Shown piece after piece: positions 1 to 5,001 of a stretch of 5,305 bases of DNA. The stretch is taken from the NCBI GenBank assembly GCA_003554345.1, contig PWGE01000036.1, positions 1 through 5,305 on the forward strand. The letters are read 5' to 3'. The notes under the pieces were generated by a model. It was given only the letters and a program-made list of their open reading frames with translations. It was not told where the DNA came from and searched no databases. Origin of the DNA: Candidatus Sumerlaeota bacterium (GTDB taxonomy: Bacteria; Sumerlaeota; T1SED10-198M). Position 1 is the stretch's first letter. Every line of letters begins with the position of its first letter. A program made the position numbers and the translations under genes.

Positions 1-282
1 AGGATTAATCAGGCTAACTTCTTGATATATGACACTAATTCCCTTGTTTCGCGCATCAATGGGCCCATCAATCAAAGTCTGTACTCCACCAAGATTGATT
101 GTGCCACTATCTGCCTGATAAACACCTGTGATGATTTTTACTAAAGTGGATTTTCCGGCTCCATTTTCACCAAGAAGTGCATGGATCTCCCCTTCTTGCA
201 GTTTAAAATTCACCCCTTTTAATGCATGGACTCCACCAAAATGCTTGTGTATGTCTTTCAATTCCAAAATGACATTGTTCAT
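1..282 (-). CDS. rbsA: Sugar ABC transporter ATP-binding protein, RbsA/MglA type (N-terminal 94 residues, cut by window edge)
   Basis: This is the cytoplasmic ATPase that would power uptake of ribose or a related monosaccharide. The visible 94 codons open with the typical ABC beta-strand segment, in which F15 could be the aromatic A-loop residue. A perfect Walker A, GENGAGKST (residues 38-46), follows, then TGVYQADSGTI and a Q-loop 'YQE' with Q87. The 'ALLGENGAGKSTL' and 'QADSGTI' wording is characteristic of the double-domain CUT2 sugar ATPases, which run to about 500 residues. The signature motif, Walker B and second ATPase domain should lie outside the window. The ATG at 282 is preceded by a weak AGGG that overlaps the ribokinase stop codon, and only 9 nt separate the two genes, so translation is probably coupled. 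Substrate specificity cannot be read from the ATPase; ribose is inferred from rbsD and rbsK. The permease and binding-protein genes are expected further left. Confidence 0.93.
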   Translation of the reverse strand, partial: MNNVILELKDIHKHFGGVHALKGVNFKLQEGEIHALLGENGAGKSTLVKIITGVYQADSGTINLGGVQTLIDGPIDARNKGISVIYQEVSLINP

Positions 283-291
283 AGTGTTACC

Positions 292-1221
292 CTATTTGTT
301 TTTCGAGGAAAGGGCTTGTTCTACTTCAATTAAAGAAGGTATTGAACTCTGAGCTCCTTTTCTTGTGACACTGATTGCTGCTGCTTTTTGAGCAAAGCGT
401 ATTCCTTCTTTGAAAGTCTCGCCCCGAGCCATTGCAGCAACAAATCCTCCTAAGAAAATATCTCCCGCTGCTGTCGTATCTACTACTGACACTTCCTCCA
501 CTTCTTGTAGTACAGGTTTGCCATCAATGAATGTAACAATACCTGATTCCCCTAAGGAGATTATTGGATGCTTAAAACCAATGCTATTTAATGCAAATAA
601 TGCTTTCTTAGCGGACTCAATATCATTTATATGTACACCAGTTAATATTTCCGCTTCAGTTTCATTTGGTTTAACATAATCAACTTGCTGTGTGATTTCT
701 TGAGGAATCATGTTTGATGGAGCCGGGGCAGGATCTAGGACAACTGTCATTTCCTTTTCTTTAGCTATACGGATAGCTTCATAAACCAAGTTCGGATGTA
801 TCTCCATGGTAATCTGCAGAATATCGCATCCCTCAAATACAAAAGTATGATTTCTTAGCTCTGCAGTAGACAAATCAGCATTTGCCCCTGGAGTAAATAG
901 AATGCTGTTCTGTCCCCTATCATCTACCATAATCATAGCAATTCCTGCTGTTTTTCCTTTTTCATAGATAACATCATCCATGCAGACACCATGGCTAATC
1001 TGTTCATGTTTTAACTGCTGAGAAAAACTGTCATCTCCTAATTTTGTAAAATACTTTACATTCCCACCTAGTTTTGCAGCAGCAACAGCCTGGTTACCGC
1101 CTTTACCTCCAGGAAACGTTTGAAAGTTATCAGTGACAACAGTCTCACCAGGAGATGGGATGCGGTTTGCATACATTACAAGATCCATATTAATACTTCC
1201 CATACATAGTATTTTTTTCAT
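292..1221 (-). CDS. rbsK: Ribokinase (PfkB family)
   Basis: A cytoplasmic sugar kinase, predicted to convert D-ribose plus ATP to ribose 5-phosphate. At 309 residues it matches E. coli RbsK (309). The N-terminal substrate strand GSINMDLV places N11 and D13 at the sugar-binding positions. PfkB signature 1 is GGKGGNQA (38-45). E140 in 'TMEIHP' matches the conserved ribose-contacting Glu. DPAPAP (163-168), PNETE (185-189, the NxxE metal/phosphate motif) and LGESG (223-227) follow in the normal order. Signature 2 is DTTAAGD (248-254) with catalytic base D254, and the 'AAGD' form is typical of true ribokinases. The gene begins inside the stop codon of the BtpA-family gene (ATGA overlap, 1218-1221) and has a good GAGGAG ribosome site 9 nt upstream. 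Nothing is missing. A relative acting on another pentose (for example deoxyribokinase) cannot be excluded by sequence alone. Confidence 0.95.
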   Translation of the reverse strand: MKKILCMGSINMDLVMYANRIPSPGETVVTDNFQTFPGGKGGNQAVAAAKLGGNVKYFTKLGDDSFSQQLKHEQISHGVCMDDVIYEKGKTAGIAMIMVDDRGQNSILFTPGANADLSTAELRNHTFVFEGCDILQITMEIHPNLVYEAIRIAKEKEMTVVLDPAPAPSNMIPQEITQQVDYVKPNETEAEILTGVHINDIESAKKALFALNSIGFKHPIISLGESGIVTFIDGKPVLQEVEEVSVVDTTAAGDIFLGGFVAAMARGETFKEGIRFAQKAAAISVTRKGAQSSIPSLIEVEQALSSKNK

Positions 1222-2057
1222 GACAAACTACTCCTCAGCTTTTTCACTTCACTCATAAAATCTTTAGTCATCTGATAATCTACCGTGTTTTTCCAATTAC
1301 TCTTTTCTTTGAATGCTGAGCCGACAATTGCTCCGTCAGCAGCATTAAGCAAATCCTGGGCATTCTCTGTGGATACTCCACTTCCTAGAAAGATTGGAAG
1401 TTCTACTGCCTGTTTTATCTGCAGAACCTTCTCTGGAGTGGGGGCTGACCCAGTTTCAAACCCTGTCACAATCAAAACATCTCCGCCCTGCTGCTGTACA
1501 TCCTTTGCCTGCTCTTCAATAGACCGGTCACTTATTATGAAATGAGACCCATGTTTTACGTTTACATCACACATACAAACGATATTATTTGCACGGAGAT
1601 TGTTTCTCATCCGAGCAACTCTGCTACCAGCAGCTTCCACATACCCCACTTGAGAAACATATGCATTGCACCATTCAAATACTCTGATCCACTTGGCTTG
1701 CCCTGCCACTGCACAAGCTAGAGCTTCTTTTCCACCATTCATATGGCAGTTCACTCCAACAGGAACTGAAACAGCCGATGAAACCTCATTCACTGCAACT
1801 GCCAATGAAGCTACACACTCAGCAGAAATATCTCCCGTTCTTGAATATGGATAATCCCAAATGTTTTCTACTTGTAATCCATCTACTCCTGCATCCTGAA
1901 GAATCTTTGCTTCTTCAAGAGCAATCGAAATGATTTTTTCCATATCCATTATTGTAGGGTCATAAAGCGGAGCACCTGGTAAAGGGTGTAAATGTACCAT
2001 TCCAATTATTGGTTTTTTCTCCTGAAAAATTTCACCAAGTTTTTTATATGAATTCAT
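1218..2057 (-). CDS. BtpA/SgcQ-family TIM-barrel protein of unknown reaction
   Basis: The 279-residue length is normal for the BtpA family, whose members include cyanobacterial BtpA (photosystem I accumulation) and E. coli SgcQ (a cryptic sugar gene cluster); no reaction is established. The diagnostic N-terminus 'IIGMVHLHPLPGAP' is at residues 17-30. Next come 'DAGVDGLQVEN', a 'VGVNCHMNGGKEALACAVA' segment, 'WIRVFEWCNAYV' and 'CDVNVKHG'. The barrel ends with 'VLIVTGFETGSAPTP', 'LGSGVSTENA' and 'DGAIVGSAFK'. The last two resemble the glycine-rich phosphate-binding loops closing (beta/alpha)8 barrels, so a phosphosugar ligand is an inference. The segment that usually reads L-x-N-D in relatives here reads H-M-N-G, a divergence from my memory of the family. 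The ATG at 2057 has AAGGGA about 9 nt upstream. It lies 47 nt after rbsD and overlaps rbsK by 4 nt, so it is co-expressed with ribose enzymes. There is no signal peptide or membrane segment. Confidence 0.88.
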   Translation of the reverse strand: MNSYKKLGEIFQEKKPIIGMVHLHPLPGAPLYDPTIMDMEKIISIALEEAKILQDAGVDGLQVENIWDYPYSRTGDISAECVASLAVAVNEVSSAVSVPVGVNCHMNGGKEALACAVAGQAKWIRVFEWCNAYVSQVGYVEAAGSRVARMRNNLRANNIVCMCDVNVKHGSHFIISDRSIEEQAKDVQQQGGDVLIVTGFETGSAPTPEKVLQIKQAVELPIFLGSGVSTENAQDLLNAADGAIVGSAFKEKSNWKNTVDYQMTKDFMSEVKKLRSSLS

Positions 2058-2104
2058 ATGTTATTTTCCCTTATTATAAATTAAATTCTTTGTATGCTTT
2101 TTCT

Positions 2105-2548
2105 TTAGAAATCTACTCCTGCAATCAGAATAATGTAAGCAAAGGGGCTTCTTTCACCTGTACGAACAAATGCCTTCATTTGTTCATTTTTTAAAGCTCC
2201 AGTAAGCCATAAATCCTTTACAGGATAATGAGACATCGTATTTTCAGTTATCGGGTTGCCCTTATTATTGAATTGATTAATTATATTTGTAAAAGTTTCA
2301 TAATGCTCTGGATTGTTTTCTTTTGTTTCCTGTGAAACAATATAGCTCTCAACTACTAGTTCATCCATAACAGCTTTAAGTACTTCTTCTACTTTTGGGA
2401 TACCATCACAGACAGCCAAATCTACAATTTCAGTTTGATCATGTGCGGGAAATGGACACCCAACATCACCGATGAGGATCATATCACCATGACCCATGCG
2501 AGCAACTAAACTCGATAATTTTGCATTTTGAATACCCGATCTTTTCAT
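2105..2548 (-). CDS. rbsD: D-ribose pyranase (RbsD/FucU family)
   Basis: A cytoplasmic mutarotase interconverting beta-pyranose and beta-furanose forms of ribose, which supplies the form used by ribokinase. It has 147 residues against 131-139 in B. subtilis and E. coli. MKRSGIQNAKLSSLVARMGH places the catalytic His at residue 20, exactly as in E. coli, and D28 in 'IGDVGCPFP' is also kept. 'SHYPVKDLW' supplies the probable second substrate His (H107). The C-terminus 'VRTGERSPFAYIILIAGVDF' is the family's closing strand. There are two oddities. The usual substrate-binding Tyr-Ala-Asn near the end is Phe-Ala-Tyr here (136-138). There are also about seven extra residues between H107 and that motif, which accounts for most of the extra length. 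The ATG at 2548 has a strong AAGGAG site 6 nt upstream. It is the first structural gene after the regulator and the palindromic operator. Confidence 0.92.
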   Translation of the reverse strand: MKRSGIQNAKLSSLVARMGHGDMILIGDVGCPFPAHDQTEIVDLAVCDGIPKVEEVLKAVMDELVVESYIVSQETKENNPEHYETFTNIINQFNNKGNPITENTMSHYPVKDLWLTGALKNEQMKAFVRTGERSPFAYIILIAGVDF

Positions 2549-2564
2549 TCTTTACTCCTTCGCA

Positions 2565-2593
2565 TTTAATCGATTTACTGTAAATCGATTAAA
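2565..2593. promoter_or_regulatory. 29-bp perfect palindrome, double LacI-type operator before rbsD
   Basis: The arms TTTAATCGATTTAC and GTAAATCGATTAAA are exact reverse complements around one central T. Within them are two copies of a LacI-like site, TTAATCGATTTA and TAAATCGATTAA, whose central CG steps are 15 bp apart. The same word, TTAATCGATTAA, lies in the regulator's own leader (3638-3649). LacI-family proteins typically bind palindromes centred on CG. The element sits just upstream of the rbsD ribosome site and downstream of a possible -10 box, as expected for a repressor operator. It could also fold as an mRNA hairpin, but no T-tract follows it on the transcribed strand, so it is not a terminator. 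Confidence 0.75.
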
Positions 2594-2606
2594 AAACTTT
2601 CAAAAT

Positions 2607-2612
2607 TTTATA
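2607..2612 (-). promoter_or_regulatory. Possible -10 box (TATAAA) for rbsD overlapping the regulator stop codon
   Basis: On the minus strand TATAAA contains the TAA stop of the LacI-family gene. Transcription from it would start near 2600, which puts the palindrome at about +6 to +34, a sensible repressor position. No good -35 hexamer is visible 16-18 nt upstream. An alternative is a TTGAAA further downstream with a poor -10 inside the palindrome. The operon may also be read through from the regulator's promoter, since no terminator separates the genes. Confidence 0.28.
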
Positions 2613-3618
2613 CTGTTTCCCTTTCTTTAAGAGAGGACTCCAAAATAACAGGGCTACTCTCAAAAGGCCTATTATTACTCAATCTTTCCAACATAAGCTC
2701 ACCTGCCTCTCCCCCCATATCTTTTGTAGGGTTCTCAATTGTAGTCAAACCTTTTTGAATAAATTTCGCAAAATAAATATTATCATATCCTGCTATTCCT
2801 ATATCCTCTGGAATCATCAGACCTTTTGAATTAACAGCCTCTATAGCTCCCCAAGCTGATATATCACTGCAAGCAAAAACTGCCATTTTTTGCTTTGCAG
2901 GATCATACCCTTCTAACAGCTTCATCATAGCCTCATACCCATCAATAAAACTAAACTCACGCCTTATAACCTCTATTTCATTAGAAGAATAACCAGCTTC
3001 TGTTAATTTTGCTTTAAACCCCTCATAACGAGCATTTGCATTAGGAACTGTTTCCGGTCCGGCAATACATGCAAATCTTTTGTATTTTTTTTTTAATAAC
3101 AACGAAGCCATAAGGAAAGCTCCAGCATAGTTGTCAGCATACACAAATGCAATATCCGAAATCCCATCAAAAAAAGCAGGCCGATCGACAACAAGCAATG
3201 GAATACTTCTATTTAATTTAAACTGTGATTCCTCCATTCGAGGTGCAACCATGATTAGACCATCAACACCATTCCCCATAACCAGGGAAGCATAAAACTG
3301 AAACTCCTTTTTTACATCATAATCAGAACTGAATAAAACCAGTTGATAATTCTTCTTGCTTACAGCAGTATCAATTTCCTTAACTATCTCACTAAAAAAC
3401 GGGTTTGTAATATCAGGAACAATGATACCGATTCGAAATGTTTTATTTATTTTCAAGCTTCTTGCCACCACATTTGGTTCATATCCCAAAACTTCCATTG
3501 CCCATAAGATCCTTGTCCTAAGCTCTTCACTGACGTTTTTTGCTCCTGTATGTACATTAGAGACTGTTGCAGTAGAAACATTAGCTAATTGTGCTACATC
3601 TTTTATAGTAGAGCGCAA
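2608..3618 (-). CDS. rbsR: LacI-family transcriptional repressor, RbsR-like, TTG start
   Basis: A DNA-binding sugar sensor of 336 residues, the normal LacI-family length. Residues 1-50 hold the LacI helix-turn-helix, with 'TIKDVAQLANVSTATVSNV' and the closing 'GYEPNVVARSLK' that forms the hinge helix whose Leu enters the operator minor groove. From about residue 60 the ligand domain is a periplasmic-binding-protein fold: 'IGIIVPDITNPFFSEIV', 'VDGLIMVAP', 'PLLVVDRP', 'CIAGPETVPNANARYEGF', 'VFACSDISAWGAIEA' and 'DIGIAGYDN'. The start is TTG, with AAGGAG 11 nt upstream (3630-3635). No ATG or GTG gives the conserved N-terminus, and the family's usual beginning 'xxTIKDVA' supports this TTG. Matching operators in its own leader and before rbsD point to autorepression and control of the ribose operon. 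Ribose as inducer is inferred from the neighbours; the ligand residues do not prove it. Confidence 0.9.
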   Translation of the reverse strand: MRSTIKDVAQLANVSTATVSNVHTGAKNVSEELRTRILWAMEVLGYEPNVVARSLKINKTFRIGIIVPDITNPFFSEIVKEIDTAVSKKNYQLVLFSSDYDVKKEFQFYASLVMGNGVDGLIMVAPRMEESQFKLNRSIPLLVVDRPAFFDGISDIAFVYADNYAGAFLMASLLLKKKYKRFACIAGPETVPNANARYEGFKAKLTEAGYSSNEIEVIRREFSFIDGYEAMMKLLEGYDPAKQKMAVFACSDISAWGAIEAVNSKGLMIPEDIGIAGYDNIYFAKFIQKGLTTIENPTKDMGGEAGELMLERLSNNRPFESSPVILESSLKERETV

Positions 3619-3629
3619 ACTTCTAATTT

Positions 3630-3635
3630 CTCCTT
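3630..3635 (-). promoter_or_regulatory. Ribosome binding site that sets the TTG start of the regulator
   Basis: AAGGAG on the minus strand is a full Shine-Dalgarno core lying 11 nt before the TTG at 3618. The spacing is slightly long. The only in-frame alternative between them is an ATT two bases from the site, which is too close. Weak initiation (TTG plus long spacing) would keep repressor levels low. Confidence 0.7.
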
Positions 3636-3637
3636 AG

Positions 3638-3649
3638 TTAATCGATTAA
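3638..3649. promoter_or_regulatory. LacI-type operator in the regulator leader
   Basis: TTAATCGATTAA is a perfect 12-bp palindrome with a central CG. It lies about 14-26 bp downstream of the -10 box of the regulator promoter and just before its ribosome site. It matches both halves of the palindrome before rbsD. Its position predicts repression by blocking transcription start or early elongation. Confidence 0.75.
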
Positions 3650-3663
3650 ATCTGATGATTTTA

Positions 3664-3693
3664 ATGTTAAACCATATTTCTTCACGCTGTCAA
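3664..3693 (-). promoter_or_regulatory. Sigma-70-type promoter of the regulator gene
   Basis: On the minus strand a perfect -35 TTGACA (3688-3693) is followed after 18 nt by TAACAT (3664-3669) as -10. Taking TTAACA one base earlier gives 17 nt spacing. The predicted start is near 3657, giving a leader of about 40 nt that contains the operator and the ribosome site. Confidence 0.7.
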
Positions 3694-3714
3694 GCAAATT
3701 ATCGAAAAATCTTT

Positions 3715-4050
3715 TCAAAAAATATTAACAGTCTTACTTGGTGGATCCTGAATAATCCCCAATTTCAGTTCTGCCAACTCTTCAGGCAGTTTTAACAGCA
3801 AAAACATATGCTGAGCTTTTGACAACACACTCATACTAAAAAAGTTTAAAGTAGCTATCCTCCCGTACGTTAGACAATATAATTACTTTTTTCACACCGC
3901 AATAGCGAGTGCTTCTTCCTCTGCACTGGAATTCCTACGTAAGCATCTATACCAAGGGTTGCCGGAAAACAGGAGCTCTATCTGCTAAATCATCAGTGCA
4001 CTACTGGGAGTCTACAGGAAAGCTTCCGGATTATCAGAAATGCTTTACAG
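3715..4050 (-). pseudogene. Possible relic of a GAF-domain protein, frameshifted and N-terminally truncated
   Basis: No intact gene lies here, but three minus-strand pieces in three different frames resemble consecutive parts of a GAF sensor domain, in the correct order. They are 'CTDDLADRAPVF' (about 3965-4000), 'LGIDAYVGIPVQ' (3921-3956), and 'YGRIATLNFFS' followed by 'LSKAQHMFLL' and a helical tail ending at a TGA at 3715-3717. GAF domains commonly read Dl..D..F, then LGI.aYvGiPv, then yGtLnFfs, then fs.aq..fl..la..i..el. The last piece alone is an open frame with an ATG at 3834 (39 codons), but it has no well-placed ribosome site. The piece ends abruptly at the terminator near 4053, so the N-terminal part is missing. 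I recognised this by eye across frames, so chance resemblance is a real possibility. Confidence 0.4.
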
Positions 4051-4052
4051 TG

Positions 4053-4102
4053 AAAAAAAAACACTATATATGGAGGAATTTCCCCCGATATATAGTGTTC
4101 TT
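4053..4102 (-). terminator. Rho-independent terminator downstream of the VOC gene
   Basis: Read on the minus strand, a 12-bp perfect stem (AACACTATATAT / ATATATAGTGTT) continues after one bulged C into GGGGG pairing with CCTCC (one G-U pair) around an AAATT loop. An uninterrupted run of nine T (4053-4061) follows at once. This is a textbook intrinsic terminator for transcription coming from the gene ending at 4217. In the opposite direction the stem is followed only by the weak TTCTTT, so it may be partly bidirectional. Confidence 0.88.
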
Positions 4103-4108
4103 TACCTG

Positions 4109-4143
4109 ACGTGCTGCTGTATTTTTGCTTTACAGCAGCACGT
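4109..4143. repeat. Perfect 13-bp inverted repeat (hairpin) between the VOC gene and its terminator
   Basis: The arms ACGTGCTGCTGTA and TACAGCAGCACGT are exact reverse complements around a 9-nt loop. No T-tract follows in either direction, so it is not an intrinsic terminator by itself. In the VOC transcript it would form a stable stem just before the terminator stem and could protect the 3' end. A dispersed palindromic repeat of the host genome is equally possible. A 10-bp palindrome, CCATGCATGG, follows at 4145-4154. Confidence 0.6.
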
Positions 4144-4216
4144 ACCATGCATGGCAGCCCGCTCTTATGATCTGGAAGGACCGCAGGGCATTCACCTTAC
4201 CATGTGGACTTTGTAA

Positions 4217-4600
4217 TTATTTATCCAGCCATTTAATATATTCAAAAATATTTCCATCTGGATCTGCGAAGTAAACCAGAATTTCCCCGGCTACACAAGC
4301 AGTTGGTCCGGATAAAATTTCAATACCGTTTTCTTTTAACTGTTTTACTGTAGCATCCATATCTTCAACTTCAAGACAGTAATGCGGACAATAAGGCTCC
4401 GCAACTTTAGGCTTTTCAAAATTACCTCTTAAGTCTTCAAGCAATTCCAGCTTTGAGCCGTTAATTTCAAGAAACGCAAATTTTATTTTCTGTTCCTCGG
4501 ATTCATCAACCGACAACAATTTAAAACCTAATTTCTTTGTGTAGAATTCAATAGAAGCATCTACATCCGACACCTGGAAGCACATATGATCATACTTCAT
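4217..4600 (-). CDS. Glyoxalase/VOC-superfamily metalloprotein (GloA-like)
   Basis: A small cytoplasmic protein of 127 residues made of two beta-alpha-beta-beta-beta modules, the size of lactoylglutathione lyases. The four expected metal ligands can be placed at H5 ('KYDHMCFQVSD'), E52 ('KLELLE'), H73 ('CPHYCLEVED') and E120 ('NIFEYIKWL'). This closely follows the H5/E56/H74/E122 pattern of E. coli glyoxalase I. 'IEFYTKKLGFKLL' and 'VYFADPDGNIFEY' are the family's hallmark strands. The H-E-H-E set fits glyoxalase I-type chemistry on methylglyoxal adducts, but fosfomycin-type and methylmalonyl-CoA epimerase-type enzymes share the fold, so the substrate is open. The ATG at 4600 has GAGAGG about 9 nt upstream. 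The gene has its own strong promoter and terminator, so it is monocistronic and not part of the ribose operon. Confidence 0.88.
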   Translation of the reverse strand: MKYDHMCFQVSDVDASIEFYTKKLGFKLLSVDESEEQKIKFAFLEINGSKLELLEDLRGNFEKPKVAEPYCPHYCLEVEDMDATVKQLKENGIEILSGPTACVAGEILVYFADPDGNIFEYIKWLDK

Positions 4601-4629
4601 AATTTTATACCTCTCTAGTATTTATTTTA

Positions 4630-4644
4630 CTGAACTCTGTTCAG
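4630..4644. promoter_or_regulatory. 15-bp palindrome, candidate operator of the VOC gene
   Basis: CTGAAC-TCT-GTTCAG has perfect 6-bp arms around three bases. It lies about 10 bp downstream of the -10 box, at roughly the transcription start, where a repressor would block initiation. No matching site was seen elsewhere in the window and no regulator gene is adjacent, so the binding protein is unknown. It could instead be a simple leader hairpin. Confidence 0.5.
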
Positions 4645-4653
4645 GCATATTTT

Positions 4654-4682
4654 GTTATAACTTATTTTTATTGTAATGTCAA
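4654..4682 (-). promoter_or_regulatory. Sigma-70-type promoter of the VOC gene
   Basis: On the minus strand a perfect -35 TTGACA (4677-4682) and a -10 TATAAC (4654-4659, 5 of 6 matches) are separated by the ideal 17 nt of A/T-rich spacer. The predicted start near 4647 gives a leader of about 47 nt that holds the palindrome and the ribosome site. Confidence 0.8.
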
Positions 4683-4997
4683 TCTAACCCCTCTTGGCTC
4701 AAGAGAAGCACCGGCTGTACGCAGTTTACAAAGTTCTCCTGCAGAATCAGCATATCCATACTATTGGGTAGAACCATAGAAAAGTTCTGATAAGCGTTTT
4801 CCATAATCATACAATAATTTGCTTGCAGAGGGCTGTATATGAATATATGATTAAAGCGGTTTGTCACCGAAGAGACATTGTTTTAAGGAGCAGCAGATTC
4901 ACTGAACCACAGGTGCATCCATAAACCTAGAAGGAATATGCATGAAAAACCTGGCCGGTTCACAAAAAAATTTTCAAGCATCAGTAAAGGAGTGGGT
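4683..4997. other. Intergenic region between divergent VOC and lipoprotein genes, no convincing gene
   Basis: The two flanking genes point away from each other. A minus-strand open frame of 62 codons (GTG at 4867 to TGA at 4679) lies here, and its product resembles no family I recognise. It lacks a clear ribosome site and its end runs into the VOC promoter -35 box, so I do not call it a gene; it may be a decayed fragment. No clear plus-strand promoter for the lipoprotein gene was found. The best candidate is a weak TTCACT, 16 nt, CATAAA arrangement (about 4898-4925). A 19-codon leader ORF near the right end is listed separately. Confidence 0.5.
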
Positions 4998-5001
4998 ATG
5001 A
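4942..5001 (+). CDS. Possible 19-codon leader ORF coupled to the lipoprotein gene
   Basis: ATG at 4942 follows AAGGA with a 6-nt gap and reads MKNLAGSQKNFQASVKEWV. Its TGA overlaps the lipoprotein ATG as ATGA, the arrangement used in translational coupling. The peptide resembles nothing known to me and the length is small enough to arise by chance. A competing reading is that the nearby ATG at 4938, in frame with the lipoprotein, adds 20 residues to that protein. Confidence 0.25.
   Translation: MKNLAGSQKNFQASVKEWV

Noticed and set aside
128-2194. Several plus-strand open frames of 61-89 codons across the ribose operon
   Set aside because: They lie antisense to genes with clear family motifs, lack ribosome sites and encode nothing recognisable, so they are shadows of the minus-strand genes.
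2565-2593. Palindrome as a terminator of the regulator gene
   Set aside because: The stem is A/T-rich and no T-tract follows it on the transcribed strand. The match to the second operator explains it better.
3356-4109. Plus-strand open frames of 93, 68 and 66 codons over the regulator start and the gap beyond it
   Set aside because: The first is antisense to the regulator. The others cover its promoter, the GAF-like relic and the terminator, and show no recognisable protein features or ribosome sites.
4630-4644. LexA (SOS) box, because of GAAC...GTTC
   Set aside because: The Bacillus-type LexA box has four bases between GAAC and GTTC. Here there are three, so the half-sites would be out of register.
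4679-4867. Minus-strand 62-codon open frame with GTG start
   Set aside because: There is no ribosome site and no recognised family, and its 3' end reaches the -35 box of the VOC promoter. It could be a decayed fragment, but I cannot support a gene.
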